The notes under the pieces are model-generated. The model saw only the letters and a program-made list of their open reading frames with translations, was not told the DNA's origin and searched no databases. The position numbers and the translations under genes were made by a program. Below, in pieces: positions 34,999 through 44,245 of a DNA stretch of 64,000 nucleotides (position 1 is its first letter; the number at the start of each line of letters is the position of its first letter). The DNA comes from Bacteriovorax sp. (GTDB lineage Bacteria > Bdellovibrionota > Bacteriovoracia > Bacteriovoracales > Bacteriovoracaceae). The DNA is taken from positions 25,577 to 89,576 of the forward strand of contig JACMNL010000132.1 of the NCBI GenBank assembly GCA_014378525.1, written 5' to 3'.

Positions 34999-36930
34999 AT
35001 GGATGTTAACAATCAGTCAAAAGCAATTACACAGGCAAGGGATCGCTACCGTGAAGCTCAGGAAGACCTGAAGGGATCGTACGAAAAAAACCTGAGTCAG
35101 ATGAAAGAAACTTACGACGGTAAGAGTGCAAAACAGGCAAAAAATTACGACGAACATAAAACAAAACTCGAAGAGCAAAACTCAGTTAACAACGAACTTT
35201 ACACTGACAAAACAAAAACAGCGATCAACAAGTCTCAGGAAGAGTTTAAAAATAAACTTCGCGAAAATACAGCTAAATTTGATCAGGATAGAAACGGACA
35301 AAAAAATGAGTTGAATGAAAAACTTTCAACACTTTCTGAAGCGTATAAAAAAAGCGCTGATGAAAATACCCGCTACGAAGATCAGATTAAAAAATCAATG
35401 GGCGAGCGCTATACATCAGCGAATAAACGTTACCAGGATGATTTTAACAAACAAATCACCAATCTTGATGAAAAATCCAAAAAAGTAAATCAGGAAAACA
35501 GCGAGAATGACCGTGAAGAGCGACTTACACTTCAGGAAAAAAATTCGGCCGATCTTGAAAATATGAGAAGCAGTTCAAGTGAACAGAAGTTTAAGGAAGT
35601 TTCGCGCCTTAAAAATGACAATGAAAATCTTCGTACAGTTATGGGAAGAGATAACCAGATGCTGAAAGACCGCCAGGAAGAAAGAGTGGCTGACCTTTTC
35701 AAGATGAAAGGCAAAGAAAGTGATGACGGTCAGAAGAATTTTGAAAATCTTCAGAAAGACCTGCGCATGAAAAACGTTGCAGCTGCAGAAAAAGAAAGTG
35801 CGAACCATAAAACAGAATCGAAGGAACTTGAAGCGCGATTCAATGACGACGTAAGAAACATCCAGAGCGTGGCAAATCAGAAAATTAAAGGCGGGACTAA
35901 CGCCGATAATTTAACTGATGAATTAAAACAGACTAAATCCTCTTACGACAACAGACTTCAGGCCGCACGTGAAGAAATCAACCGCAATAATATGATGAAT
36001 TCTGAAAAAGAAGACAACATCGATTCAATGTATAAAGAAAAATTGAAGCAACAAAAGCTTTCCAATATCGAAACTCTTGGTAAAAAAGAAGATGAAGCGA
36101 GTGAAACACTTAAGCAAAGTGTTTATGAAAACAGAGAAAAAAATAATGCCATGATCGACCGTTACAAGGCCGAATCAAGCACTATCAAAAAAGAAGATGA
36201 TGATCACCTGGCCCACACAATGGAGCAGGGAAAAAAGCAAATTAAAGACCAGAGAGTCGAGTTCGGAAGAGTCGTCAATAACATGAATGATAAAAACATG
36301 GAGACGATCAATTCTTTGAAAGAGGATTATTCAAAAGATAAAACCCAGTCGATCGAAAAATCCAAAAAGGATTTTAACGAAGAAAAAGTCGCAATGAAAA
36401 ACGATTTCAACCGCAATGTAACTATTCGCGATACACTTTATGAGCAAAAGCTTTCAGAGATGGAAAAGCAGACGAATAAAATTATCGAGAACTATGAAAA
36501 CAGAATGGTCTCAATCACCCGTAAAACTGAAAATGAAATTGACCAGATCAAGACAACAGAAGCAGAAAGAAAATTAAAAGAAGGCCAGGCCAACAGAGTG
36601 GGCATCGAAAATTTACGTACGCAGAGTGATGCCGAACTTGTCCAGATGCGTGATAAATACGAAGGGAAAATTGCCCGAGACCGCGCAATGACCGACAACA
36701 ATACTAATAAAATTGTCCAAAAGTACGAAGATCAACTTAATCGCGAAAGAATTGATCACCAAAAAGAACTATCAACAAGATTAGGTGAGTCCCAGTCGCA
36801 GTTCGAAAGACTTTTTAAGAATTCGGAGCTGGAAAAGCAGACTTTAAGAAACCAGTATGAGCAGCGAATGGAAAATATGAAGCTCGGTTCTCTTGCAACT
36901 AGCACAGATCCTTCTTCAAAAAAGGCGTAG
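34999..36930 (+). CDS. Long cytoplasmic coiled-coil protein
   Basis: I do not recognise a named family. All 643 residues are highly charged and rich in Glu, Lys, Asn, Asp and Gln, without cysteine, tryptophan, proline-rich linkers (apart from the extreme end), signal peptide or membrane span. The whole length reads as near-continuous helix with heptad-like spacing, consistent with a rod 70-90 nm long if fully helical. Such proteins form cytoskeletal scaffolds, polar organisers or adventurous-gliding components in related bacteria. AGGG lies seven bases before the ATG, and a TATAAT at 34936-34941 could be its -10. It precedes pyk by a conspicuous inverted repeat. Confidence 0.75.
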   Translation: MDVNNQSKAITQARDRYREAQEDLKGSYEKNLSQMKETYDGKSAKQAKNYDEHKTKLEEQNSVNNELYTDKTKTAINKSQEEFKNKLRENTAKFDQDRNGQKNELNEKLSTLSEAYKKSADENTRYEDQIKKSMGERYTSANKRYQDDFNKQITNLDEKSKKVNQENSENDREERLTLQEKNSADLENMRSSSSEQKFKEVSRLKNDNENLRTVMGRDNQMLKDRQEERVADLFKMKGKESDDGQKNFENLQKDLRMKNVAAAEKESANHKTESKELEARFNDDVRNIQSVANQKIKGGTNADNLTDELKQTKSSYDNRLQAAREEINRNNMMNSEKEDNIDSMYKEKLKQQKLSNIETLGKKEDEASETLKQSVYENREKNNAMIDRYKAESSTIKKEDDDHLAHTMEQGKKQIKDQRVEFGRVVNNMNDKNMETINSLKEDYSKDKTQSIEKSKKDFNEEKVAMKNDFNRNVTIRDTLYEQKLSEMEKQTNKIIENYENRMVSITRKTENEIDQIKTTEAERKLKEGQANRVGIENLRTQSDAELVQMRDKYEGKIARDRAMTDNNTNKIVQKYEDQLNRERIDHQKELSTRLGESQSQFERLFKNSELEKQTLRNQYEQRMENMKLGSLATSTDPSSKKA

Positions 36931-36935
36931 TTGAT

Positions 36936-36981
36936 GGTATCCTAGGTAATATCTTAGAATTTAGATAAAACCCAGGATACC
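36936..36981 (+). promoter_or_regulatory. Nested inverted repeat covering the pyk ribosome site
   Basis: GGTATCCTAGG (36936-36946) pairs with CCCAGGATACC (36971-36981) with one mismatch, enclosing TATCT (36950-36954)/AGATA (36963-36967). The right arm contains the AGGA used by the pyk ATG at 36983, so folding would hide it. It may instead end the upstream transcript. Confidence 0.5.
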
Positions 36982-36982
36982 A

Positions 36983-38665
36983 ATGAGACGTGCAAAAATA
37001 GTTGCAACTATCGGCCCTTCGACCAACACCAAAGAAATGCTTTCAAAATTAATCGAGACAGGCGTAAACGTCTGCCGGATCAATATGTCACACGGTACGT
37101 ATGAAGCGCACTCTGCTGTTATAAAAAACATCCGTGAAGCTTCAAAAGAATCAGGTTATGAAGTGGCGATTCTCGCTGACCTTCAAGGGCCGAAAATCCG
37201 CGTTGATAAACTTCCCGAGCCCCTTAAACTGGAGCCAGGATCAGAATGGGTTATTGGTACATCAAAAATTAAAGACAACTATCCTGAGTATAAAAATAAT
37301 TACATTCCTACTATCTATGAACATTTAGTTTCTGACTGTCATGATGGTGCACGCATTTTATTTGATGACGGACTTTTGTCTGCAGTTGCTGTTTCTCGTG
37401 ATCGTGATGTTTATAAAATTAAAGTCATCACTGGTGGGATGTTAAAATCCAATAAAGGGATCAATCTTCCGGACTGTGATGTGTCTGCTCCGGCGTTCAC
37501 TGAAAAAGACCGTGAAGATTTAATGTTTGCACTAAAAGAAGGTGCAGATTACGTTGCTCTGTCTTTCGTTCGCAAGAAAGAAGATATCATGCAGGTAAAA
37601 ACTCTATTGCATTCGTTGAAAGTTAATATTCCCATTATCTCTAAAATTGAAAAACCTCAGGCCGTAGATAATCTTGATGAAATTTTATCTGTCACAGATA
37701 TGATCATGGTAGCTAGAGGTGACATGGGTGTTGAAGTCGGGAACCATTTAGTTCCGGCGATTCAAAAGAAAATTATTACTGCCTGTAATGCCCGCGGTAT
37801 TCCGGTTATCACTGCCACTCAGATGCTGGAGAGTATGACTGAAAATCCGACTCCAACTCGCGCAGAAGCTTCAGACGTAGCGAATGCAATCTGGGATGGA
37901 ACAGATGCAGTTATGCTTTCAGGTGAAACAGCTTCGGGAAAATATCCCATTGAAACTGTGCGCATGATGGATCAGATTGTTAGAGAAGCAGAACGTACAC
38001 CAAAAGAAAGACCGCTCATGAGACACCAGGATTTATCGAGCTTAACAGCTTCGATCATGGTGGCCGCAAGTATGATCGCTGAAAAAATCGGCGCTAGAAG
38101 AATCCTCTCTGTTACAGAGTCAGGAGCTTCGTGTTTACGTATCACTCAATTCCGTCCAAGTGTTCCGGTTCTGGGAATTACCAATTCACTTAGAGTCGCA
38201 CGCCGTATGTGTTTATACTGGGGAGTAAGTCCTTTCATCGTTATCGATCAGGAAAAAGAAAGTTCTGACTTCATGAAAAATGTTTTAAAAGAAGTTAAGG
38301 ATCGCCTGAAATTAAAAAACGGCGACAAGCTGGTCGTGACTAAAGGTGACGGGCAATTCTTTTCACAAGGAAGCTCAAACTCTGTAAAGGTGGAACTCAT
38401 CAGGGATGTTCCTAAAGTGAAAGGTGGATCAGAAGGTTTGGAAGAAGCGTCCGACGATAAAAAAAAAATTCTTCTAGACACCAATAACTGCGCTTCCTGC
38501 CAGGCATGCGTCCAGATTTGCCCTCACGAAATCTGGGCCGTCACAAAAGACGACAATAAAAATACTTATATTGAAGCAAAAAATGTTTCACGATGTACGA
38601 TGGACCTGGCGTGTGTTGATGCCTGTCCGACCGGTGCTATCGAAATAATCCCGCTTAACGACTAA
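36983..38665 (+). CDS. pyk: Pyruvate kinase fused to a C-terminal two-cluster ferredoxin domain
   Basis: Residues 1 to about 475 are a complete pyruvate kinase (PEP + ADP to pyruvate + ATP): KIVATIGPSTN, RINMSHG, DLQGPKIR, the SKIEKPQAV lysine, MVARGDMGVE and ATQMLESMTENPTPTRAE. Residues about 497-560 add a ferredoxin module. Its first site is canonical (C503, C506, C509, C513-Pro). The second reads C538-x-x-D541-x-x-C544-x-x-x-C548-Pro, with Asp in the second ligand position as in some archaeal ferredoxins. No stop or frameshift separates the parts. The stop codon overlaps the start of queG, another Fe-S enzyme. Confidence 0.93.
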   Translation: MRRAKIVATIGPSTNTKEMLSKLIETGVNVCRINMSHGTYEAHSAVIKNIREASKESGYEVAILADLQGPKIRVDKLPEPLKLEPGSEWVIGTSKIKDNYPEYKNNYIPTIYEHLVSDCHDGARILFDDGLLSAVAVSRDRDVYKIKVITGGMLKSNKGINLPDCDVSAPAFTEKDREDLMFALKEGADYVALSFVRKKEDIMQVKTLLHSLKVNIPIISKIEKPQAVDNLDEILSVTDMIMVARGDMGVEVGNHLVPAIQKKIITACNARGIPVITATQMLESMTENPTPTRAEASDVANAIWDGTDAVMLSGETASGKYPIETVRMMDQIVREAERTPKERPLMRHQDLSSLTASIMVAASMIAEKIGARRILSVTESGASCLRITQFRPSVPVLGITNSLRVARRMCLYWGVSPFIVIDQEKESSDFMKNVLKEVKDRLKLKNGDKLVVTKGDGQFFSQGSSNSVKVELIRDVPKVKGGSEGLEEASDDKKKILLDTNNCASCQACVQICPHEIWAVTKDDNKNTYIEAKNVSRCTMDLACVDACPTGAIEIIPLND

Positions 38666-39660
38666 TGGAATGGTTAAATCAATTTGATGTTGTAGATTTC
38701 GGTTATACAGAAGAGCCGATACCGACGACCGTTGATTACTACAATGAGTGGGTTAAAAACAATCTGCATGCACCACTTGAGTATCTTGCAGGTGAGCGCC
38801 AGGATAAAAGACAGGACTTAAAAAATCACTGGAGTGAATTTCAGTCTGCACTCGTCTTTTTATTTTCCTATCATCCATCACATTTTGAACTACAGGAGCT
38901 TTATAAAAAAGATCCGCAATGGAACGGGCTAAAGCTTGCGTCCTATACTCTTGGATTTCAGGGGGAGGATTATCACAATATTCTACGTGCGAAACTTGAA
39001 GGCATTGGCGAAAAATTAAAAAGCGAACACGGGCTGGAATATAAATTCACACTCGATACTCATCCTGTTCTTGAACGCGACCTTGCCAAACGTGCAGGTC
39101 TTGGATGGTTCGGCAAAAATTCGATGATGATCAACCGTCATCATGGAAGTTTTTTTATCATCGGGTCTTTACTGTTAAATAAAAAACTGGATATCAAAAC
39201 GAAGACCAGTGAGACCGATCACTGCGGCCAGTGCACACGATGTATCGATGCTTGTCCGACAGATGCGATTGACCCTGTGACCAGAACTATCATAGCTAAA
39301 GACTGCATCAGTACCTTTACGATTGAGCAGTTTAAAATTGATACAGTTCCCTCTGAAAAAATGGACCTGACTTCAGGGACATTATTTGGCTGTGATATCT
39401 GTCAGGATGTCTGTCCGTGGAATAAACGTGTCGATCGGAAGAATGATTTTGAAAAAGTTTCGTGGAATGATGAACAGAAAAAGATTCTGGATTTTTTTGT
39501 GTTGAGACCAGTTGAGAATGTTCATGCAGATCTGGAGAAAATGTCCGGCGGAGAGTTTGAAAGATTTTTTCAAAAGACCTCATTTTTTCGTTCGGGCAAA
39601 CGAGGTCTTCTGAAAAATATCCGGTTGTATCTGAAACAGAAATTAAATATTCTTTCTTAA
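38665..39660 (+). CDS. queG: Epoxyqueuosine reductase
   Basis: Cobalamin-dependent, Fe-S enzyme that reduces epoxyqueuosine to queuosine in tRNA, the last step of the pathway. Evidence: DTHPVLERDLAKRAGLGWFGKNSM, then two [4Fe-4S] sites CGQCTRCIDACP and CDICQDVCPWN. The 331 residues fit the family, with a slightly short N-terminus. The ATG uses the last base of the pyk stop (TAATG), implying coupling. The 3' end overlaps the convergent ABC permease gene by 18 bases. Confidence 0.94.
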   Translation: MEWLNQFDVVDFGYTEEPIPTTVDYYNEWVKNNLHAPLEYLAGERQDKRQDLKNHWSEFQSALVFLFSYHPSHFELQELYKKDPQWNGLKLASYTLGFQGEDYHNILRAKLEGIGEKLKSEHGLEYKFTLDTHPVLERDLAKRAGLGWFGKNSMMINRHHGSFFIIGSLLLNKKLDIKTKTSETDHCGQCTRCIDACPTDAIDPVTRTIIAKDCISTFTIEQFKIDTVPSEKMDLTSGTLFGCDICQDVCPWNKRVDRKNDFEKVSWNDEQKKILDFFVLRPVENVHADLEKMSGGEFERFFQKTSFFRSGKRGLLKNIRLYLKQKLNILS

Positions 39661-40860
39661 CGCTTCAACAATATCCATTCTCGATGCTCTTAATGCTGGA
39701 ATGGCCGTGGCAAAAACTGTCGTTACAGTTGCCAGAAAACTTGCATAAATCACCGAAGACATCATGAATAATATCTTGATCTGGAATGGAGTAGAAGCTC
39801 CGGGCATTTCAGTCATGATTTTTACCCTGTCTACCAGGCTGATGCATCCGGCGGCAGCGATAATCCCTACAGTAATTCCGATTAAAGACAGAAGCATACT
39901 CTCTAAAATAAACTGAGAAACAATTTCTCTTCTCGATTCACCAAGAGCACGTAGTGTTCCGATTTCACCGGTTCGCTCTACAACAGTCATACTCACAGTA
40001 TTTAAAATTCCCAGGAACATAAGAGCGAGAAGAATCATTTCAATCACGCGGTTTTGTACCCCGTAAAATTTATCAACCTGACGAAATAATACTGCAAGGT
40101 CGCGCCACGAACGTGCAAAGAGGTTAGGGCGTGTGGAAGCAAGTCTATCGTTGATGTTTTTTAAATTTGCTTCGGCCATATCAAGTTCTTTAAATTTTAA
40201 AACTGCGATATCAACATTTTTTGTGTCTAGAATTTCCTGCGTAATCGACAGAGGCATGTAAATAACCTGACCGTCTATTTCATCAATTCCCGCCGAAAAA
40301 AGTCCCGCAACAGTCAGGTCCATGGCGTTCATGATCCCGTCGATTGTATTGGTAAGAACTGTGATATTGTCACCTGGTTTTACGTTCATCTGTTTAGCAA
40401 GCAGACGTCCCACTACAACTTCTTTTGCCCCGGTATCACCGAAAAAAGTTCCTTCAGTAAATTTCATACTCTTTTTAAACTGTGGTTCTCCAACCGGATC
40501 AACACCGATAATTTTTCCACCGACAGAAAGATCACCATTACTGACGAGACCAAAAAAACTTAACCGGCCGCTCAGTTTTTCAATTTGCGGAACATCTGTT
40601 TTTAACTGGTCCAGGTCTGATAATAAAAATAATCTTTCAGCGCGCGATTCTTTTCCCGGATTCCAGTACTTTTCAGCAGCGATCTGCATGTTTCCATACT
40701 GATTTTCAGCAGCGATCCACTTCAAAGCTCTAAGTGAATAACTTGAAAATCCCTGGAATAAAATAACGGCAGCGACAGCTCCTGCAATCATACTGATTGA
40801 GAGAAGGCTTCTCAGGCGGTGACGGGTAATATTTCTTAAAGCAAGTTTAAATCTCATCAC
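39643..40860 (-). CDS. ABC permease of the MacB/LolC-E (FtsX-like) type
   Basis: The 405-residue inner-membrane protein has one N-terminal span, a periplasmic MacB-type domain of about 230 residues, and three C-terminal spans (FtsX domain; MSMTVVERTGEIGTLRALGESRREI is the characteristic cytoplasmic segment). With the adjacent ATPase it forms a mechanotransmission-type ABC complex that acts on periplasmic substrates such as lipoproteins or lipids. The set also includes a LolA-like protein and a barrel, so delivery of a lipid or lipoprotein to the outer membrane is a reasonable inference. Confidence 0.85.
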   Translation of the reverse strand: MMRFKLALRNITRHRLRSLLSISMIAGAVAAVILFQGFSSYSLRALKWIAAENQYGNMQIAAEKYWNPGKESRAERLFLLSDLDQLKTDVPQIEKLSGRLSFFGLVSNGDLSVGGKIIGVDPVGEPQFKKSMKFTEGTFFGDTGAKEVVVGRLLAKQMNVKPGDNITVLTNTIDGIMNAMDLTVAGLFSAGIDEIDGQVIYMPLSITQEILDTKNVDIAVLKFKELDMAEANLKNINDRLASTRPNLFARSWRDLAVLFRQVDKFYGVQNRVIEMILLALMFLGILNTVSMTVVERTGEIGTLRALGESRREIVSQFILESMLLSLIGITVGIIAAAGCISLVDRVKIMTEMPGASTPFQIKILFMMSSVIYASFLATVTTVFATAIPALRASRMDIVEALRKNI

Positions 40861-41567
40861 ACTGCACCTCCAGCGAATGAATCGCTGATGATATGACCGT
40901 CGGAAATTTTAATCTGGCGGTGTGTTTTAGCAATCAGATCCGGATCGTGAGAACACAACATGACTGTCACTCGCAAATCCTGTTGCAGTCCCATGAGTAA
41001 ATCAAAAACTTCGTCTGATGTTTTTGTATCGAGGTTGGCCGTCGGTTCATCTGCCAGAATTAATGTCGGGTTTTTTACAATCGCACGGGCAATCGCAACA
41101 CGCTGTCTTTGTCCGCCGGAAAGCTGGCCAGGTCGTCTGTGAGTAAATCCTTCAAGGCCTACTCTTTTAAGCGCCTGATGAGCACGCTCAAGTCTTTCTG
41201 CTTCAGGAAGATTCAAAAGCATCAACGGGTATTCGACGTTTTCTGCTGCACTTAAAAGTGGTAGCAGGTTAAACGATTGAAAAATAAATCCGATTTCCTG
41301 AGCGCGAATAAGGGATAGTTCGCGGTCTTTTAAATCTTTGATGTTGATGTTTTTAATGAACAGATCGCCTTTAGTCGGGGGATCGATGAGGCCTGCCACG
41401 TTAAGCAAACTAGTTTTACCGCTTCCTGATTTTCCAGAAAGTCCGATGAACTCACCTTTGTGAATACTGAAATTTATTTTTTCTAATGCCACGAAATCTA
41501 CACCATCAGACGAGTGAATTTTATGGATGTTTTGAAAGCGCAAAATCGCTTCAGATGCTTTTTCCAT
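40857..41567 (-). CDS. ABC ATPase of the LolD/MacB type
   Basis: A 236-residue ATPase with Walker [11 protein letters not shown]-loop [22 protein letters not shown] (the LolD/FtsE-like form), signature [14 protein letters not shown], Walker [13 protein letters not shown] and switch His MLCSHDPD. It powers the FtsX-like permease encoded immediately downstream, with a four-base overlap of stop and start codons. It begins eight bases after the barrel gene ends. Confidence 0.92.
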   Translation of the reverse strand: MEKASEAILRFQNIHKIHSSDGVDFVALEKINFSIHKGEFIGLSGKSGSGKTSLLNVAGLIDPPTKGDLFIKNINIKDLKDRELSLIRAQEIGFIFQSFNLLPLLSAAENVEYPLMLLNLPEAERLERAHQALKRVGLEGFTHRRPGQLSGGQRQRVAIARAIVKNPTLILADEPTANLDTKTSDEVFDLLMGLQQDLRVTVMLCSHDPDLIAKTHRQIKISDGHIISDSFAGGAV

Positions 41568-41575
41568 TGGAGTCC

Positions 41576-42835
41576 TTATAATTGGAAATAATTTTTGATA
41601 CCGAAAAATACATTGCTTACATTTTTAATTTTATAGAGCTGTGAAGTTTCATCACCCCAGTAAATTTCTGCTCCGAGGCGCAGGTCAAGGGAACTTGTCA
41701 CCGGCCATGTCAGTAAACTCTGGACACCATGGCCATTTTGTTTGAACTGATGAGTGTATGAGAGATCAAACATTTTCTCTTCGCCGAAATCATAGGAAAG
41801 TTTGGCGATTGAATAAGTTTCTTCTTTTTCCCTGAAGGCCTGAGTCAGCTCTTCACTTAACTGTGAAGAAGCAAAGATCAGGACTGCTGAAAATTTATTG
41901 TAAGTCGGAGTGTCGAGACTGACTAAAAAATTAGTCATATTTACGGGAGTACTTATTAAGTTAAACCCTGAGATCGAATTGATTCGTTTATTTTTTGTGT
42001 AAACAATATCTGTTCTTAAAACATAGTTGTCATACAAAGTGCGGGCGAGTGAGACACCGGTAGTGCTTACTCTGCTGTGATCTTCAGCAAGAGTCACTGA
42101 AGTGAGTGTTGCATTTTGTAGAACATAAGTTGCATCACGATCCAGATAGTTAAAGTAAAAAGCAGAAGCATCAATTCCCCAGAAACTTTTCGATAATTTT
42201 CCACCGTATTCTTTTTCTTTGAAAAAATCAGGTGAGTGCTCTTTCAGAGTTGTAATCGTCGTCTGTGGAAGAATATTTTTGGTAAAAAGATTGACCGGTA
42301 GTGTATCTGAAAATTTCGGTTCAGGTGAATAAATCAGCTGAAGAGATCCGTCCGTAAAAAAATACTTAAAATTGACAAGTAAGAGCGGGAGACGTGAGTC
42401 GGAATAATCAGAGTAAAAAGTTTCCTTCATATCCTTCGGGTTTACGATGTCAGCATAATTGAAACCAAATGCTTCACCCCATGCGACTTCCTGATAACCT
42501 GCCTGCATAACCCACGATGAAGATTTAAACTTAACGTAGTTGTCACCCGGATAAATTTTGTGTGTGTCTTTTGGATCTGTAGGTGGAGTTGTCGATAGAT
42601 CAGTGTAAAGCGATGAGTAACTCCAGCGCACCTGATTCACGAAAACCAGTTCAGGACTTACACGTGATTCCTGCTCGAATTGCGCACGGTGATTCTGGCC
42701 GCTGGATTCATTGGTCTCGCCGCTGGTATAGTGGCCGGCCTTTGCAGACAAATACCCGCGTACCGAATAATCGACAGCGCTGCATATTGATGGTAGCAGT
42801 AATGTGGCGAGAAAAAGCGGGGAGTATTTAATCAA
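41576..42835 (-). CDS. Outer-membrane beta-barrel-like protein of the LolA-like/ABC set
   Basis: A 419-residue exported protein with a signal peptide (MIKYSPLFLATLLLPSICSA) and amphipathic strands throughout, ending in a terminal aromatic strand (FFGIKNYFQL) that suits insertion by the BAM machinery. It resembles in outline the DUF1302-like barrels that accompany LolA-like proteins in other bacteria; I cannot confirm the family. It overlaps the LolA-like gene by four bases. A role as an outer-membrane acceptor or channel for the ABC-exported substrate is inferred. Confidence 0.7.
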   Translation of the reverse strand: MIKYSPLFLATLLLPSICSAVDYSVRGYLSAKAGHYTSGETNESSGQNHRAQFEQESRVSPELVFVNQVRWSYSSLYTDLSTTPPTDPKDTHKIYPGDNYVKFKSSSWVMQAGYQEVAWGEAFGFNYADIVNPKDMKETFYSDYSDSRLPLLLVNFKYFFTDGSLQLIYSPEPKFSDTLPVNLFTKNILPQTTITTLKEHSPDFFKEKEYGGKLSKSFWGIDASAFYFNYLDRDATYVLQNATLTSVTLAEDHSRVSTTGVSLARTLYDNYVLRTDIVYTKNKRINSISGFNLISTPVNMTNFLVSLDTPTYNKFSAVLIFASSQLSEELTQAFREKEETYSIAKLSYDFGEEKMFDLSYTHQFKQNGHGVQSLLTWPVTSSLDLRLGAEIYWGDETSQLYKIKNVSNVFFGIKNYFQL

Positions 42836-43551
42836 AATTCCAACCTGTCTTTGTTGAATAAACTTTCATCAAATTTTTCAGGTTTGTGGTCAGAAAAAAC
42901 CATTGTCGACATTTTATCTTTTTGCAGATAATCGCGGATGACCATTTTTGTTGTCCTGCTCATTCCTTGAACCGGTTTAAAGTCCATGAACTGAGCGCTC
43001 TTAAGCGGTTTTCCCGATAGAGCAAAAAACGTCGCCTCCATTGGAATGCTGTCTTTTTTACTTACCCAATATTCAATGCGGCCGTAAGTGACTTTTTTAT
43101 TTTTTGCTTTTAAATCCAGTTTATAAAATTCAGCATTTCCTCTTTTCTCAGTTGAAATCAAAGTCGCATCATAATCTTCTGAATAATTTGTTCTTGCTAT
43201 ATCACCGTTAGCAACTTCACCAGTTAACTTCTGCTCAAGTGAAATACGAAGTGGTTTTTTAATATTCGTTGTATAAAGCCAGATATCATAATCCTTCATC
43301 AGGATTTTTCTTCCACGTGCTCTCTCTGGTTCAGTTTGTTCTGTAAGAGAGGCATTCACATCCTTGAAGGCCACATGATAAACTTCTTTTTTATTATCCT
43401 GATTGGTAATTGTAACATTGAATGAGTGTGAAACATTTCCCAGACCACGACGAAGATCTGCTTTTTTTACAATATCATTTGCATCTATCCCAGCTGCAAA
43501 AATATTTGTTGTGATAAAAAAAGAAAAAAGAATTCCCTGTGCAAGTTTCAT
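42832..43551 (-). CDS. Periplasmic LolA-like lipoprotein-sorting-type protein
   Basis: The 239-residue protein has a signal peptide (to about residue 20) and the sequence flow of the LolA-like outer-membrane lipoprotein-sorting family: ARGRKILMKDYDIWLYTTN, RISLEQKLTGEVANGDIART, VTYGRIEYWVSKKDSIP and AQFMDFKPVQGMSRTTKMVIRD. Proteins of this family usually partner RND or ABC exporters and a barrel. It is the first gene of a four-gene operon ending with the ABC permease, and probably carries a hydrophobic substrate across the periplasm. Confidence 0.85.
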   Translation of the reverse strand: MKLAQGILFSFFITTNIFAAGIDANDIVKKADLRRGLGNVSHSFNVTITNQDNKKEVYHVAFKDVNASLTEQTEPERARGRKILMKDYDIWLYTTNIKKPLRISLEQKLTGEVANGDIARTNYSEDYDATLISTEKRGNAEFYKLDLKAKNKKVTYGRIEYWVSKKDSIPMEATFFALSGKPLKSAQFMDFKPVQGMSRTTKMVIRDYLQKDKMSTMVFSDHKPEKFDESLFNKDRLEF

Positions 43552-43644
43552 AAAACCACCTTTAAATTTAGATAGTTTTATTCTAATGCAAAATGCAACC
43601 TATCAAAAGGTGGAAAAAATTTGATGGAGTGTTTTAGTCGGTAA

Positions 43645-44160
43645 CTAGTTTTTTAAAGTGGCCTTACACAATGTCGGGTCAAATGGCAGCGCAAGCGAAT
43701 GGTGGAAGTCTGAACTGTCGACTCCCCAGCGGATTTTGAAGATGCCATACTTACTTGTCAGACTTTCTTCCGTCACATGGGACGTAATGAAAGTGTAGGA
43801 TTTAAGAGTGGAGTCTTTAGGAAAAAGGAAAGTCCCTTCACCATCACATTGAAGGATCAGAGGATCTTTTTGATTAAATTTACATTGTGAAAGCGGCCAT
43901 GAAACGAGAACCTGTTCATCGAGAGAAGCGAGTTCTTCCTGAGCAATTTTAATAACCGGAAGAGCGAGCTTAGTCACAACACCTTCAAACAGAGGAAAAT
44001 CATCTGAGCCCATGGCATTGCTATAGAGCATGTAAAATCTATCGTCTTTTGAATACATCTGAACTGAAACATTTCCACGATTACCTGAGCAAGCTGCACG
44101 GTATTCGAGTGCGTGAGCACTGGTCATAAAAAAAAGAACAAGTGGCAGAAGAAGTTTCAT
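43645..44160 (-). CDS. Secreted protein of unknown function
   Basis: The 171-residue product has a signal peptide (MKLLLPLVLFFMTSAHA) and four cysteines in the mature part that could form two disulfides. I do not recognise a family. It is a separate small unit upstream of the LolA-like operon, with 93 bases between. Its ribosome site (AGGGA, six bases before the ATG) lies in the arm of a short inverted repeat. Confidence 0.65.
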   Translation of the reverse strand: MKLLLPLVLFFMTSAHALEYRAACSGNRGNVSVQMYSKDDRFYMLYSNAMGSDDFPLFEGVVTKLALPVIKIAQEELASLDEQVLVSWPLSQCKFNQKDPLILQCDGEGTFLFPKDSTLKSYTFITSHVTEESLTSKYGIFKIRWGVDSSDFHHSLALPFDPTLCKATLKN

Positions 44161-44166
44161 TTTTTA

Positions 44167-44190
44167 TCCCTGGAAAAAGTTGTCCCAGGA
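44167..44190 (-). promoter_or_regulatory. Short inverted repeat overlapping a ribosome site
   Basis: TCCCTGG (44167-44173) can pair with CCCAGGA (44184-44190) through six or seven base pairs with a bulge. On the minus strand the arm includes the AGGGA ahead of the secreted protein's ATG. Weak stem. Confidence 0.25.
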
Positions 44191-44245
44191 ATAAAACTAC
44201 TCTCATTTAAAAATTCTTCACTAAAGATTGTCTTACTAAAACTTA

